A stretch of 64,000 nucleotides of DNA, taken from positions 682,001-746,000 of the forward strand of contig CM069876.1 in assembly GCA_036172665.1 (NCBI GenBank), read 5' to 3'. The translations under genes were made by a program, and so were the position numbers. The DNA is from Prosopocoilus inquinatus. Its lineage: Eukaryota; Arthropoda; Insecta; Coleoptera; Lucanidae. Under the pieces are notes generated by a model. That model made no database searches. It was not told where the DNA came from and saw only the letters and a program-made list of their open reading frames with translations. Positions 50,001-58,910 of the stretch are shown in pieces. Position 1 is the first letter of the stretch; each line of letters begins with the position of its first letter.

Positions 50001-52383
50001 AAGCAAGAATTGGAGCATGATACGATGAAAAATTTAAATAAATTAGATTGCCTGTACACACAATAATCTACGGGTTCTAAATAAGTGATTGAATAACTTC
50101 GTTAACTCTCAATCGAACTATTTTATTAATTGTTTACATTCCAACTCAAAACATGTGTTTTTATAAGGATAATTTTGAACCTGAATTTCTGTGTCGGCTT
50201 AAACCATAAAGCCAAAAAGCTCTCGCCTAGTGCAGAAGTTTATTTCGACGTTTATTCGAAGTTTTAATAAAGAAACAAATGTATTTTTGCTTTACAGATA
50301 CAATAACTTGGAGTAATCAACATTGTAAGTTGATTATTGGTAATTTACAGATTAATATGATGTAAGATTTCCACTGTTTCGATCGCCTTTAGATTGTTTT
50401 TTTTAAATTTAAGAGTTAAAGTACGGATTAGCACAAAACTAATCATCAATTAATGCAACACGCACAGAATATTTTATACTATTAAGAACTTACCTAGTTA
50501 CAAAATTTATATGCTTTTAAAATGAATAAAAAACACGAAACTTGACCTGTCTTAAGTACAATATCTGTGCATTAGGTCATGGTCTGCGTTTTTATGACTT
50601 TGTATGGCCTCGAACGTCGGAGAATAGTTGAAAACCAAGCTCAGCCGGAACATTTATAGCGACCCTCAAACAATTTCTATGAAAAAATAAAATAATTTTT
50701 ATCTGCGTTATTATTGCTATCTGACCAATAGTTGTATAACAAATTTTGCTTCTTTTCTTGACCACTATTTGTGGTTTCATAAAAGACATAGGTTTAGAGA
50801 CACGCTGTATATTCATTTTAAAATACAAGGCACAATAACTAATATACAGGCAATAATGTAATCGTGGCTTGTACATTCATTTTAAAATAAAACATGTGGG
50901 TATAACCAACCAATTGTAAAAGACAATTAATTGCACAGAAGCACACACCATTTCTTGTGCAATAATTACTGCGAATTTCAAACGAGATACATCGAGATTA
51001 ACTCCAGATGCTACACAATCTAGATTACTTCAAAAAATTATTGTACAATGAATTGTATGATCTGTATGTAATACAATTTATAGTTTATTAATTTTTTCCT
51101 ACATAAACAGTTTGATAAGGTAAATTGAGTTTAATACACTTCAAAAGAAATGAGAAAATCATTAGGAAGAGGTCGTCGTTGATAAATTAGATTCATATAC
51201 TTACCTTTGTTTTTATTTACGCAGATATCAAATCTTTATTATCTCAATTTAATTTCGGTTTAAATACAGTCCCAAATAATATTTCAAAATTATTTTATGC
51301 AATTATAGTTTTTACACATATAGTCCCGGTTTCTCAGTCACAGTTTAACTTTAATCTTTAGTTTTCTTACATGGGAACAGACGGAAGTTACTAAGCAACC
51401 GGCCCATAGAATTTCTTGAATTCATTTTTAAAAGCATCAAAAATACACAAATAATTTAATGTTGACAGTCTTTATTAAGTTGTGTGTTGTCTGTTATCTA
51501 CCTCATTTTCATTTATTTTTGAATAGTTTCAACAATTGCTACTCAGATTTACTTTTGTTGTTTTTAAAAGCTTTGTATTTGAGTCACTTAATTTGTTGTT
51601 GTTTAAGCTTTAAATTTACTTTTGCTGTTTTCAAAAGTTGAGTCACTTAATAGTTGTTTTTAATTCCGGCTACTTTTACGTCGTATTTTAAAGTCCAAAA
51701 TTTATATCAAAACTATCCAAAAGACGACTTTTATGGCTATTTAGTACAGTCTACTTTAAATTTCTCATTTTCACTAATATAATATGAAACAATAATTTGA
51801 AACTAATGCAGGGATGCACAAAACAACATCATGTGCATCCCTAATCTAATGCATACAGAGTTCTACTAAAATAAGGTAAACATTTCTATATATACTGTTT
51901 CAATAAAAGCATTTATGAGTACTTACAAATAATGTTGAAGCTAAAACTAACTAGAGGTGTTTGCAAGTTGTTTTTATATGTACTACTGCACATATTTGGT
52001 ATTCTGGATGCAGAAATTATTTTTCTTTAAATGGGGCCCCTCCAATCATTTAAGGTTGGGCAGCTCTGATTTAGATGAAATTTAGATATTCTTTAAATAT
52101 TTAGAAACATCATGTAAAATAAAAATGTGTAATAATTCAATTAATATAAGAACAGATTTTGCAAATTTGAACGAAATATTTTGTAGTTTTCTAAGTTCAT
52201 TAAATGAGACATAATAATCGGAAACTTCCCTGTTTCTTTATTAGAAAAACTATATTATTATCTTATTTTATTGGTTTATTATTGTTAGAATTGTTGTAAT
52301 TTTTGTTACAACAATTTATTTGCATATTCTTGTTAGGTTTTATCCGGATTTCCCTAACTCTTGCAGTTAATACTGAAGTATAT
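47042..52383. other. AT-rich intergenic DNA, no recognised gene
   Basis: 5.3 kb without any supported coding region. ACAGGGTGTCTCAAAAGCTC near 49480 resembles a DNA-transposon terminus without a visible partner. Open frames at 47717-47914 (plus), 48579-48881 and 50592-50876 (minus) and 51459-51641 (plus) match nothing. FoxF enhancers could lie here but no motif-level claim can be made. Confidence 0.45.
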
Positions 52384-52709
52384 TGTTACGTTTCTAGGGT
52401 TTGAGTTTATTTATTTTCACGAATAAAACACTCGATAAAAACTTAACCGTAATTTAATGAAGCTTAAAAACTAATTTATTTGTAACAATTTATTTTCACA
52501 CTAAAATCTAACTTCGACTATCGCTGCTCGAATTCGACTGACTGGTGAGTCAACCCCGGGCCATTTTATATCATTGCTGGCGTCTGGAAGTCTCGATTCT
52601 GGAAGATTCTAGTTTGCTCCATATAGGCCCCGAACGCGTGACGGCCTATGACACATCGAAGCGGACCGACTTCCTGACGCCTTGCGCTAAGTCAGGTTGG
52701 CTCGCCACA
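52384..52709 (-). repeat. 3' LTR
   Basis: 326 bp; on the minus strand it starts TGTGGCGAGCC and ends CGTAACA (TG...CA). It contains TATAAAA (52564-52570) and an AATAAATAAA polyadenylation-type motif (about 52407-52416). It also supplies the last codons and stop of the upstream reading frame. Confidence 0.95.
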
Positions 52710-53588
52710 CTGCCCCCTTCTTAGAAACGTTTCGTCTCGAAATGTTCCTGGTGATAGTCTTGAAGGAGGGTGTCGGAATCTACATGCTGGCCCATTCTTG
52801 CAACTTCCCGCCTGGAAGAAGTAACAGTCCACGGTTTTGCTGTTGCTGACTGTTGCCTGTGGGTGGTGGCTGCAGACTAGGACTTCAATTCCCGTTCTGT
52901 GGAAGATGACTTCCAGCATGCTTCGAATTACTCTCCAGTCTAGTCCGTCCAATCCGCAGCCCAATTTGGGGATGGCTAACTTCATCTGATGGTTCTCTAT
53001 TAGCTGTCTCCTCAGGCTATATAGGGCTCTCCACATAGTCACATAGTCAGGTTTACCGCTTGATGTCTTCTTAGTGACTAAATAATGCACGTGGCGCCTC
53101 CGATCTGCCGTCGAATCAATGATCTGCAAGCTCTTGCCTACCACGGGATGCTGTCTTCGTAGCTCCTCGATTTGGCCAAATTTCTTCTTAAACACCTGAG
53201 CGATTCCTTTGGACATTTTCAGGTCTTCTGCTACGCAGTGGGCCAGACTGTACTCCAGTGGCACTTTAAAGAGATCTTGTTGCTTCTCCGTGGTCACTCC
53301 AAACCGTGCCTTGCTTCCTTCGGCGTGATGAGACATAAAGGTTTCGAAGTTCACTTCGGAAACTTGCGCTCTTTGTACTGTCCCTTCATCTGCTTCTCCA
53401 TGGTAAGGGGCTATCCGGTTGAAGTGGATTACTTTGGGTTTGCCATGGGGGACCTTCTTGATGCGGTAAACGACGTCGTTGATCCGTTTCATCACTTTGT
53501 AAGGACCTTCCCAAGAGGTCTGTAATTTTGGGGAGAGGCCTCGACGTCTTTGGGGGTTATAAAGCCAGACCAGTGCTCCAGGTTGGTA
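52692..53588 (-). CDS. Integrase tail, TARG1/OARD1-like macrodomain and CCCH zinc finger
   Basis: Same frame as pol, separated from it only by the TGA at 53589-53591. After that stop the frame gives the integrase end (LVWLYNPQRRRGLSPKLQ, then KVIHFNRIAPYHGE). Next is a linker and a macrodomain. Numbering from the first Met at 53495, residues about 78-210 read YSLAHCVAEDLKMSKGIAQV, FKKKFG, YLVTKK and PKLGCGLDGLDW. This pattern is that of TARG1 (OARD1), which removes ADP-ribose from acidic residues; its catalytic Lys84 and Asp125 correspond to K142 and D183 here. Residues 224-242 form C-x7-C-x5-C-x3-H, a CCCH finger of the RNA-binding type. The frame ends inside the 3' LTR. A role in reversing ADP-ribosylation or in RNA binding is inference. 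Confidence 0.85.
   Translation of the reverse strand, partial: YQPGALVWLYNPQRRRGLSPKLQTSWEGPYKVMKRINDVVYRIKKVPHGKPKVIHFNRIAPYHGEADEGTVQRAQVSEVNFETFMSHHAEGSKARFGVTTEKQQDLFKVPLEYSLAHCVAEDLKMSKGIAQVFKKKFGQIEELRRQHPVVGKSLQIIDSTADRRRHVHYLVTKKTSSGKPDYVTMWRALYSLRRQLIENHQMKLAIPKLGCGLDGLDWRVIRSMLEVIFHRTGIEVLVCSHHPQATVSNSKTVDCYFFQAGSCKNGPACRFRHPPSRLSPGTFRDETFLRRGQCGEPT
52710..52722 (-). other. Polypurine tract
   Basis: AAGAAGGGGGCAG on the minus strand directly before the 3' LTR: the expected primer for plus-strand DNA synthesis. It lies within the coding frame of the macrodomain ORF, which is still open there. Confidence 0.8.
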
Positions 53589-53591
53589 TCA
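53589..53591 (-). other. In-frame TGA between integrase core and macrodomain
   Basis: The only stop in the pol frame between 57035 and the LTR. Reading ...QHG, stop, YQPG.... Either a nonsense mutation in this copy or a readthrough site limiting production of the extended protein. The base after TGA is T, not the CTA context of the best known leaky stops. Confidence 0.85.
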
Positions 53592-56500
53592 CCCGTGTTG
53601 AGCGTTGATGTCATAGTGCTCCTTCATCCGATCGCTGGCCGTCTGTATATTGTGACGCACTTGGTTGTGGATATCATCCATTTTCCTGCGTAATTTGCTC
53701 ACGTAATCTTCGTCGGCAGAGACTTCGCCAGGCTTCACACCAAACTTCAGGTCGCAGGGCAGTCTCGGCTCTCGCCCGAATACCACTTTCGCGGGAGTCT
53801 CTCCTGTTGTCTCATGAACAGATGAGCGGTATGCCAATAGAAATAGGGGGATGTACGTGTCCCAGTCCCTCTGATGATTGGAAACGACCTTGGACAAATG
53901 TCGGTTGATGGTTCTATTGAACCTTTCCACCATTCCGTCCGACTGTGGGTGGAGTGCAGTTGTTCTAGTTTTTCGTACGCCGAGCAGAGTACACACGTTC
54001 TTGAACAAGGCCGATTCAAAGTTCCTTCCTTGGTCTGAATGCAGTTCCATAGGTGCACCATACCGACTGATCCATTCCCTGACAAGGACTTCCGCAATAG
54101 TGACTGCCTCTTGGTTAGGTAGGGCGTAAGCTTCAACCCACTTGCTAAAGTAGTCCATTACCACGACGATGTACTTGTTTCCACCATTCGTTTCTGGAAA
54201 CGGGCCGGCTACATCGATGGCAACTCTCTCAAAAGGACTTCCAACGTTGTACTGTCTCATGGGAGCCTTACCCCGCCTGTGGGGACCGTTACTGGCTGCG
54301 CAGACTGTACACTTTCTGCACCATTCCTTCACGTCTTCCTTGCAGTTCACCCAGTAAAATCTTTCGCGCACCTTCTCCATAGTCTTCTTAACTCCCAGAT
54401 GCCCTCCCGAAGTTCCATCGTGAAGTTCCCTCAGAACTTCTGGCACCCTATTCTTCGGGATCAGTAACTGTGTCTTCTGTTCCATGCCTTCCTGATTCTC
54501 TATGCTTCGTCTCAGAAGACCACGATCCAACACTATGGAGTCCCACTGCGCCCAGTATGATTTTACGGACGGTGCACATGGTGCTACCTCTTCCCAGGTA
54601 GGCCTCGCGTCCCTGCTTTTCCATTCTAGCACTAATTTCAAATCCGGGTCGTTCTCCTGGTCTCTTCGCAGTTCTTCGCCTTGCCATTTGTCATCAACAA
54701 TGGCTGTCCTCGCAGTCGTGGCTACTTTCTCGTCCAAACGACTACAGTGCTTACAGTCTTCGGCACAGGGTCTTCTCGACAGAGCATCGGCATTTCGATG
54801 GCTAGTTCCTGCCCGATGCTGAATTTCAAAATCGTACTCCTGAAGTCGTTCGATCCATCGTGCAACTTGCCCTTCTGGGTTCTTGAAACGGAGAAGCCAT
54901 TTTAGAGCGGCGTGGTCGGTCCTCAGCAGGAAGCGTCTACCATACAAGTACTTGTAGAAGTGTTCTATCGTTTTTACGACGGCTAGCAATTCCCTTCTTG
55001 TGACGCAATAGTTTCGTTCCGGCTTTGATAGGACTTTACTGAAGTAGCCGATCACCTTCTCTTGCCCCTCTTGTATCTGGGAGAGTACGCCACCAATTCC
55101 AACGTTGCTAGCATCTGTGTCCACGACGAACTTGCCTTCCGGGAGAGGATAACTCAGAATAGGAGCACTAACCAAGTACTGCTTTAGTTGTTCAAAGCCA
55201 ATTTGACACTGTTGGTCCCATTCAAATGGACGACCTTCTTCAGTGAGTTTTGTTAACGGCTTAGCAATGTCTGCAAATCCAGGAACGTAGCGCCGATAGT
55301 AAGTGCACAGGCCAAGGAAACTCCTTATTTGGTGTTTATTTGTGGGAGTTGGCCAGTCTTTCACCACCTGAATCTTCACAGGGTCCACGGCGATTCCGTT
55401 TCCATTAACAATGTGCCCCAGGTAATTCACTTCCTTCTGGAACAGGTGACACTTCTTGAGGCTAAGCTTTAGTCCAGCTCCGCGAAGCCGCTGGAACACT
55501 CCTTCCAGGTTCCTTAGGTGGTCGTCGAACGTCTTTCCCACGACAATTATGTCGTCAAGGTACACCATGCACGTTGTCCAGGACAGACCTTTCAGAACCG
55601 TCTCCATTAACCTCTCGAATGTCGCTGGGGCATTACATAACCCGAATGGCATCACTGTGAACTGCCACAGACCCATACCAATGGAAAACGCCGTCTTTTC
55701 TCGATCTTCGGGCGCCAGCTCCACTTGCCAATATCCACTCTTTAAGTCCAAAGTTGAGAAGATCTTTGAGCCGGCCAGGGTGTCCAGGGTATCATCAATC
55801 CGGGGCAAGGGATAGCTGTCCTTCTTGGTGACATTATTGAGTAACCGGTAGTCTACACAGAACCTGGTGGACCCATCCTTCTTCTTCACAAGCACTACTG
55901 GTGACGCCCACGGGCTGCTTGATGGTTCTATTACATTATCCTTTTCCATCTCGCGAATAATGCGTTCCGCTTCCTCACGCTTCGCCAACGGTAATCGCCT
56001 TGGAGCTTGACGGATAGGTCTTTCTTCTCCAGTCTCTATTTTGTGTTTCACGACATCAGTTCTTCCCTTGGATCCATTTTCTACCTCAAATACATCTTGA
56101 TAGCGGCCGATCAGATTCTTTGCTTTTGTCTTCTGGTCTGGAGTCAATTCCTGGGCTGTTGACATAACCATTTCCCATAATTTCTTTGGGACTTTCGCTT
56201 CTGGCACGTTTGTTTCAAGTTGCCGGGAGATGGAGGACACCATGGTGCAGCTTCCCAAGATTGTTCCTTTCTTGATATTGACAGAGAAACAATTGACGTT
56301 CATCAGGCGGACAGGTACTTCCTTCTTCGCCGTCAACAACATTTTCCCAACGAGGACTCCTCTTCCAATCCTTTGATCATCAGTATTAGGTTCAACCATA
56401 ATGACTTGCCCATCTTGAAAAACACCGTCCAGTTTTGCGTCGACGATAACCTCAGTCCTGCTGGGTAATACAACGTCTTCAGCGAGGACTACTCGAGCGG

Positions 56501-57035
56501 CCACGTCCCCTCGTTGATGTAGAACCAACTCCTCATTATTGACCGCCATCACGCCACGCTTTAAGTCCAATTGGAACCCGTGGGCACACATGACGTCCAT
56601 GCCCAAAATTGCCTCGTCCTCTATATCTGCCACCAGTGCACGGTGTTTTATTGGAGTTGAACCAATGGTGATGATAACCTCTACTTCACCGTGGACAGTT
56701 GCTGATGTTCCAGTTGCAGTTTTCAGTCTCCACTTGGTCGGCTCGGTGCGTCCAGATGACTTAATGACGTCGGGTCTTAGGATGGTCTTCGTCGCACCTG
56801 TATCCAACAACATGGTGTGAGGAATGTCATCAATGGTGACATCCACGAAGACACTGCTGGTTAACTGCCGTAGGAAAATTACTTGGTTGGCTTTCGTCTT
56901 TGGGGGCCTTTGAATACGGGTCGACGTTTGCCCCTCTGCACCGACCCGGCTTAGTTTAACTGTGGCTTCCTTGGATCCTGTCTGGGCTTTGGACATCGCC
57001 TGCGAACATGTCCTTCCTCCTGGCAATTCCAACAA
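53589..57035 (-). CDS. pol: Gypsy Pol: protease, reverse transcriptase, RNase H, integrase
   Basis: Copies element RNA to DNA and inserts it. Numbering from the open frame at 57035 (entered by frameshift from gag, so the first residues are not used): protease with LLDTGATKTIL (DTGA at 79-82); RT from about 330, with STLDLKSGYWQVEL and the catalytic YLDD at 492-495; RNase H about 636-755 with D639, E682, D707 and D750; integrase with an H-H-C-C zinc finger (H872, H879, C909, C912) and catalytic D941, D1001, E1037 (D-x59-D-x35-E). All active-site residues are present. The frame stops at TGA 53589-53591, inside the integrase C-terminal tail; the same frame is open beyond it into the macrodomain. 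The TGA replaces a codon that is Gly in the related fragment at 29.1 kb. Confidence 0.93.
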   Translation of the reverse strand: MLELPGGRTCSQAMSKAQTGSKEATVKLSRVGAEGQTSTRIQRPPKTKANQVIFLRQLTSSVFVDVTIDDIPHTMLLDTGATKTILRPDVIKSSGRTEPTKWRLKTATGTSATVHGEVEVIITIGSTPIKHRALVADIEDEAILGMDVMCAHGFQLDLKRGVMAVNNEELVLHQRGDVAARVVLAEDVVLPSRTEVIVDAKLDGVFQDGQVIMVEPNTDDQRIGRGVLVGKMLLTAKKEVPVRLMNVNCFSVNIKKGTILGSCTMVSSISRQLETNVPEAKVPKKLWEMVMSTAQELTPDQKTKAKNLIGRYQDVFEVENGSKGRTDVVKHKIETGEERPIRQAPRRLPLAKREEAERIIREMEKDNVIEPSSSPWASPVVLVKKKDGSTRFCVDYRLLNNVTKKDSYPLPRIDDTLDTLAGSKIFSTLDLKSGYWQVELAPEDREKTAFSIGMGLWQFTVMPFGLCNAPATFERLMETVLKGLSWTTCMVYLDDIIVVGKTFDDHLRNLEGVFQRLRGAGLKLSLKKCHLFQKEVNYLGHIVNGNGIAVDPVKIQVVKDWPTPTNKHQIRSFLGLCTYYRRYVPGFADIAKPLTKLTEEGRPFEWDQQCQIGFEQLKQYLVSAPILSYPLPEGKFVVDTDASNVGIGGVLSQIQEGQEKVIGYFSKVLSKPERNYCVTRRELLAVVKTIEHFYKYLYGRRFLLRTDHAALKWLLRFKNPEGQVARWIERLQEYDFEIQHRAGTSHRNADALSRRPCAEDCKHCSRLDEKVATTARTAIVDDKWQGEELRRDQENDPDLKLVLEWKSRDARPTWEEVAPCAPSVKSYWAQWDSIVLDRGLLRRSIENQEGMEQKTQLLIPKNRVPEVLRELHDGTSGGHLGVKKTMEKVRERFYWVNCKEDVKEWCRKCTVCAASNGPHRRGKAPMRQYNVGSPFERVAIDVAGPFPETNGGNKYIVVVMDYFSKWVEAYALPNQEAVTIAEVLVREWISRYGAPMELHSDQGRNFESALFKNVCTLLGVRKTRTTALHPQSDGMVERFNRTINRHLSKVVSNHQRDWDTYIPLFLLAYRSSVHETTGETPAKVVFGREPRLPCDLKFGVKPGEVSADEDYVSKLRRKMDDIHNQVRHNIQTASDRMKEHYDINAQHG

Positions 57036-58477
57036 ACCAGCGGCCTCTTCTGTTTGAAGACCTGTTCCACAATGCGGCGAACATCCTCGGCGGTGGCATA
57101 CTCCCTGGCTCGCTCCTTTATAGTAGATCCCACCTTGGCGTTAGCGGATTCTTCCTCTTCTTCCTCTTGGAAGTCCATAGCCGCTCGCACCTTGACATGC
57201 CCTCTTGAGACTCGTCTCGCTGCTTCAAATTCCAAGGCATAAGCTAATGCGTTCTTGGACGTCTTCGGATGGGTCATTCTCAATGCCTGCTGGTTGTCTG
57301 GGTCACGGATTCCATCTATGAAGGTCTGCACCGTCAAACATTTGAGGAATTCAACAGGAGCTGTGGGATATGCCAACTGGGCCAGACGCGCAACGTCTGC
57401 TTCGAATTCCTGAAGACTTTCTCCGGATTTCTGACAGCGATTCCTCAACTGCGCATGGTATACCTCGGTCAGATGGGCCTGTCCGTAACGCATTTCCATC
57501 CTATTCACCAGCTTGTCGAAGTCTTCTTGTTCCTCTGGCGGCATCGTCTGCAGCACATCGATAGCGTCCCCTCTCAAGGCCACAATTAACGAAGTGGCTT
57601 TTTCGCTGGCCGTCCATCTGTTTGCCTTTGCTGCTGCTTCGAACTGTTTGAAGTAATTGGGCCAAGAAGACTTTCCATCGAACGTTGGTGGTTTTACTTT
57701 CAGTTTAGAATTTTCTGCTGGTCCTTCCATAATTCGGGTTTCATTATTTTCTAGTACTTCTACTGGTGGCTGATCCCCGAACACTCGTAACCCCGCCATG
57801 ATTTGTTCCAGATTTTTGATTTTGTTATCCTGCTGGAATATTATTTCTTCCACATTTTCTTGCAGGTTTCTTGTTTCTTCCGATATTTTTACCACTAGTT
57901 TATCTTCGAGTCCTTTCGTCTGTTCTAGAAATTCACCCTTCAAATTTCCGGACTGTTCTAGAAGTTTCTCGTCGAAATTTCTGGATTGCTCTAGAAATTT
58001 CTCGTCTAAGTCTCTAGATTGTTCCAACAATTTATTTTGTAATTTGTCGAAATTTCCAGATTGTTCTAGAAGCTTCTCCTCTAAATTTCTGGATTGTTCT
58101 TAAAGCTTCTGTAAATTTCCAGACTGTTCTTGAAACTTCTCGTCCAAATTTCTGGATTGTTCTCGAAGTTCGTCCTTGAAATTTCCAGATTGTTCTCGAA
58201 GTTCGTCCTTGAAATTTCCAGATTGTTCTAGAAGCTTTTGCTCTAAATTTCTGGATTGTTCTCGAAGTTCATCTTTCAGGATTTTATTAAAATCGGCGGG
58301 ACCACACGAAATTTCGAAAAGGAAGGTCTCTGGATCTTCGCCAGCTGTCAACAAATCGGATCGGAGACGCTGTTGAAGTGCGCCTTTCAAACCACAGGTT
58401 TCTAATTCTCGTTCTTCCAATTCGGTTTTTAATTCGGCCACTTTTAAGTCTTTCAACAACACTTTTCTCGTAGCCAT
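56951..58477 (-). CDS. gag: Gypsy Gag with SAP motif, 11-residue repeats and zinc knuckle
   Basis: Structural protein of the retrotransposon particle. ATG at 58477 in good context (CAATGG). Residues about 7-41 (LKDLKVAELKTELEERELET ... LQQRL) match a SAP motif, a helix-turn-helix that binds DNA or chromatin. Residues about 80-190 are around eleven copies of an 11-residue unit of the type EQSGNFKDELR, predicting a long coiled coil. Next comes a gypsy-type capsid region (FDGKSSWPNYFKQFEAA ... LVNRMEMRYGQ ... FIDGIRDPDNQQALR) and a CCHC knuckle (CWNCQEEGHVRRRC, C-x2-C-x4-H-x4-C). One in-frame TAA at 58100-58102 interrupts the coiled-coil region, with the same frame open on both sides. The frame ends TAA at 56951-56953, overlapping pol by 85 bases in the -1 frame. 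Confidence 0.9.
56954..56960 (-). promoter_or_regulatory. -1 ribosomal frameshift site G_TTA_AAC
   Basis: Heptamer G TTA AAC in gag frame, immediately followed by the gag stop TAA. A -1 slip reads GTT AAA CTA AGC and enters the pol frame exactly. GUUAAAC is a known slippery heptamer in arteriviruses. The stop directly 3' of the site may strengthen pausing. No downstream pseudoknot was modelled. Confidence 0.75.
57880..58275 (-). repeat. 33-bp tandem repeat inside gag
   Basis: About eleven degenerate 33-bp units (plus strand: TTGTTCTCGAAGTTCGTCC TTGAAATTTCCAGA) encoding the 11-residue coiled-coil repeat. One unit is longer by nine bases, giving 14 residues. Neighbouring units are nearly identical, so copy number probably varies between element copies. 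Confidence 0.85.
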
Positions 58478-58561
58478 TGTTTTTTTTTTTTTTCGATACT
58501 GTACTTATTTAATAATCTGATTAAATTTAATTTACTTTAAATTGTTTATTTATTTGCACAA

Positions 58562-58580
58562 ACCCGCACACCGACACCAC
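58562..58580 (-). other. Primer binding site candidate
   Basis: On the minus strand, one base after the 5' LTR, TGGTGTCGGTGTGCGGGT starts with the TGG expected to pair with the CCA end of a tRNA primer. The tRNA could not be identified from sequence alone. Confidence 0.6.
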
Positions 58581-58906
58581 TGTTACGTTTCTAGGGTTTG
58601 AGTTTATTTATTTTCACGAATAAAACACTCGATAAAAACTTAACCGTAATTTAATGAAGCTTAAAAACTAATTTATTTGTAACAATTTATTTTCACACTA
58701 AAATCTAACTTCGACTATCGCTGCTCGAATTCGACTGACTGGTGAGTCAACCCCGGGCCATTTTATATCATTGCTGGCGTCTGGAAGTCTCGATTCTGGA
58801 AGATTCTAGTTTGCTCCATATAGGCCCCGAACGCGTGACGGCCTATGACACATCGAAGCGGACCGACTTCCTGACGCCTTGCGCTAAGTCAGGTTGGCTC
58901 GCCACA
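58581..58906 (-). repeat. 5' LTR
   Basis: 326 bp, identical by eye to the 3' LTR, ending in the TATAAAA (58761-58767) to AATAAA layout of a compact LTR promoter. Followed by ATAT, the target duplication. Confidence 0.95.
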
Positions 58907-58910
58907 ATAT

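Larger units (their letters stand above)
52384..58906 (-). mobile_element. Ty3/gypsy LTR retrotransposon carrying a macrodomain and CCCH finger
   Basis: A 6,523-bp element on the minus strand: 5' LTR 58581-58906, gag, pol, a TARG1-like macrodomain with CCCH finger, and 3' LTR 52384-52709. The LTRs are 326 bp each and read as identical. ATAT flanks both sides (52380-52383 and 58907-58910), a 4-bp target duplication as usual for gypsy elements. A primer-binding-site candidate and a polypurine tract are in their normal places. No envelope-like gene (no signal peptide or membrane segment) was found. Two in-frame stops, at 58100-58102 in gag and 53589-53591 in pol, are the only breaks seen. The gypsy-like fragments at 1-1165 and 29.1 kb are related but lack the macrodomain region. 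Confidence 0.95.

Noticed and set aside
52692..53495. Envelope gene at the usual third-ORF position of gypsy elements
   Set aside because: No signal peptide, membrane segment or furin-type site is visible; the residues fit an integrase tail, macrodomain and CCCH finger instead.
53747..57589. Many open frames opposite and within the gypsy gag-pol region
   Set aside because: They are alternative-frame readings of gag or pol without recognisable domains, while the gag and pol frames show complete motif sets.
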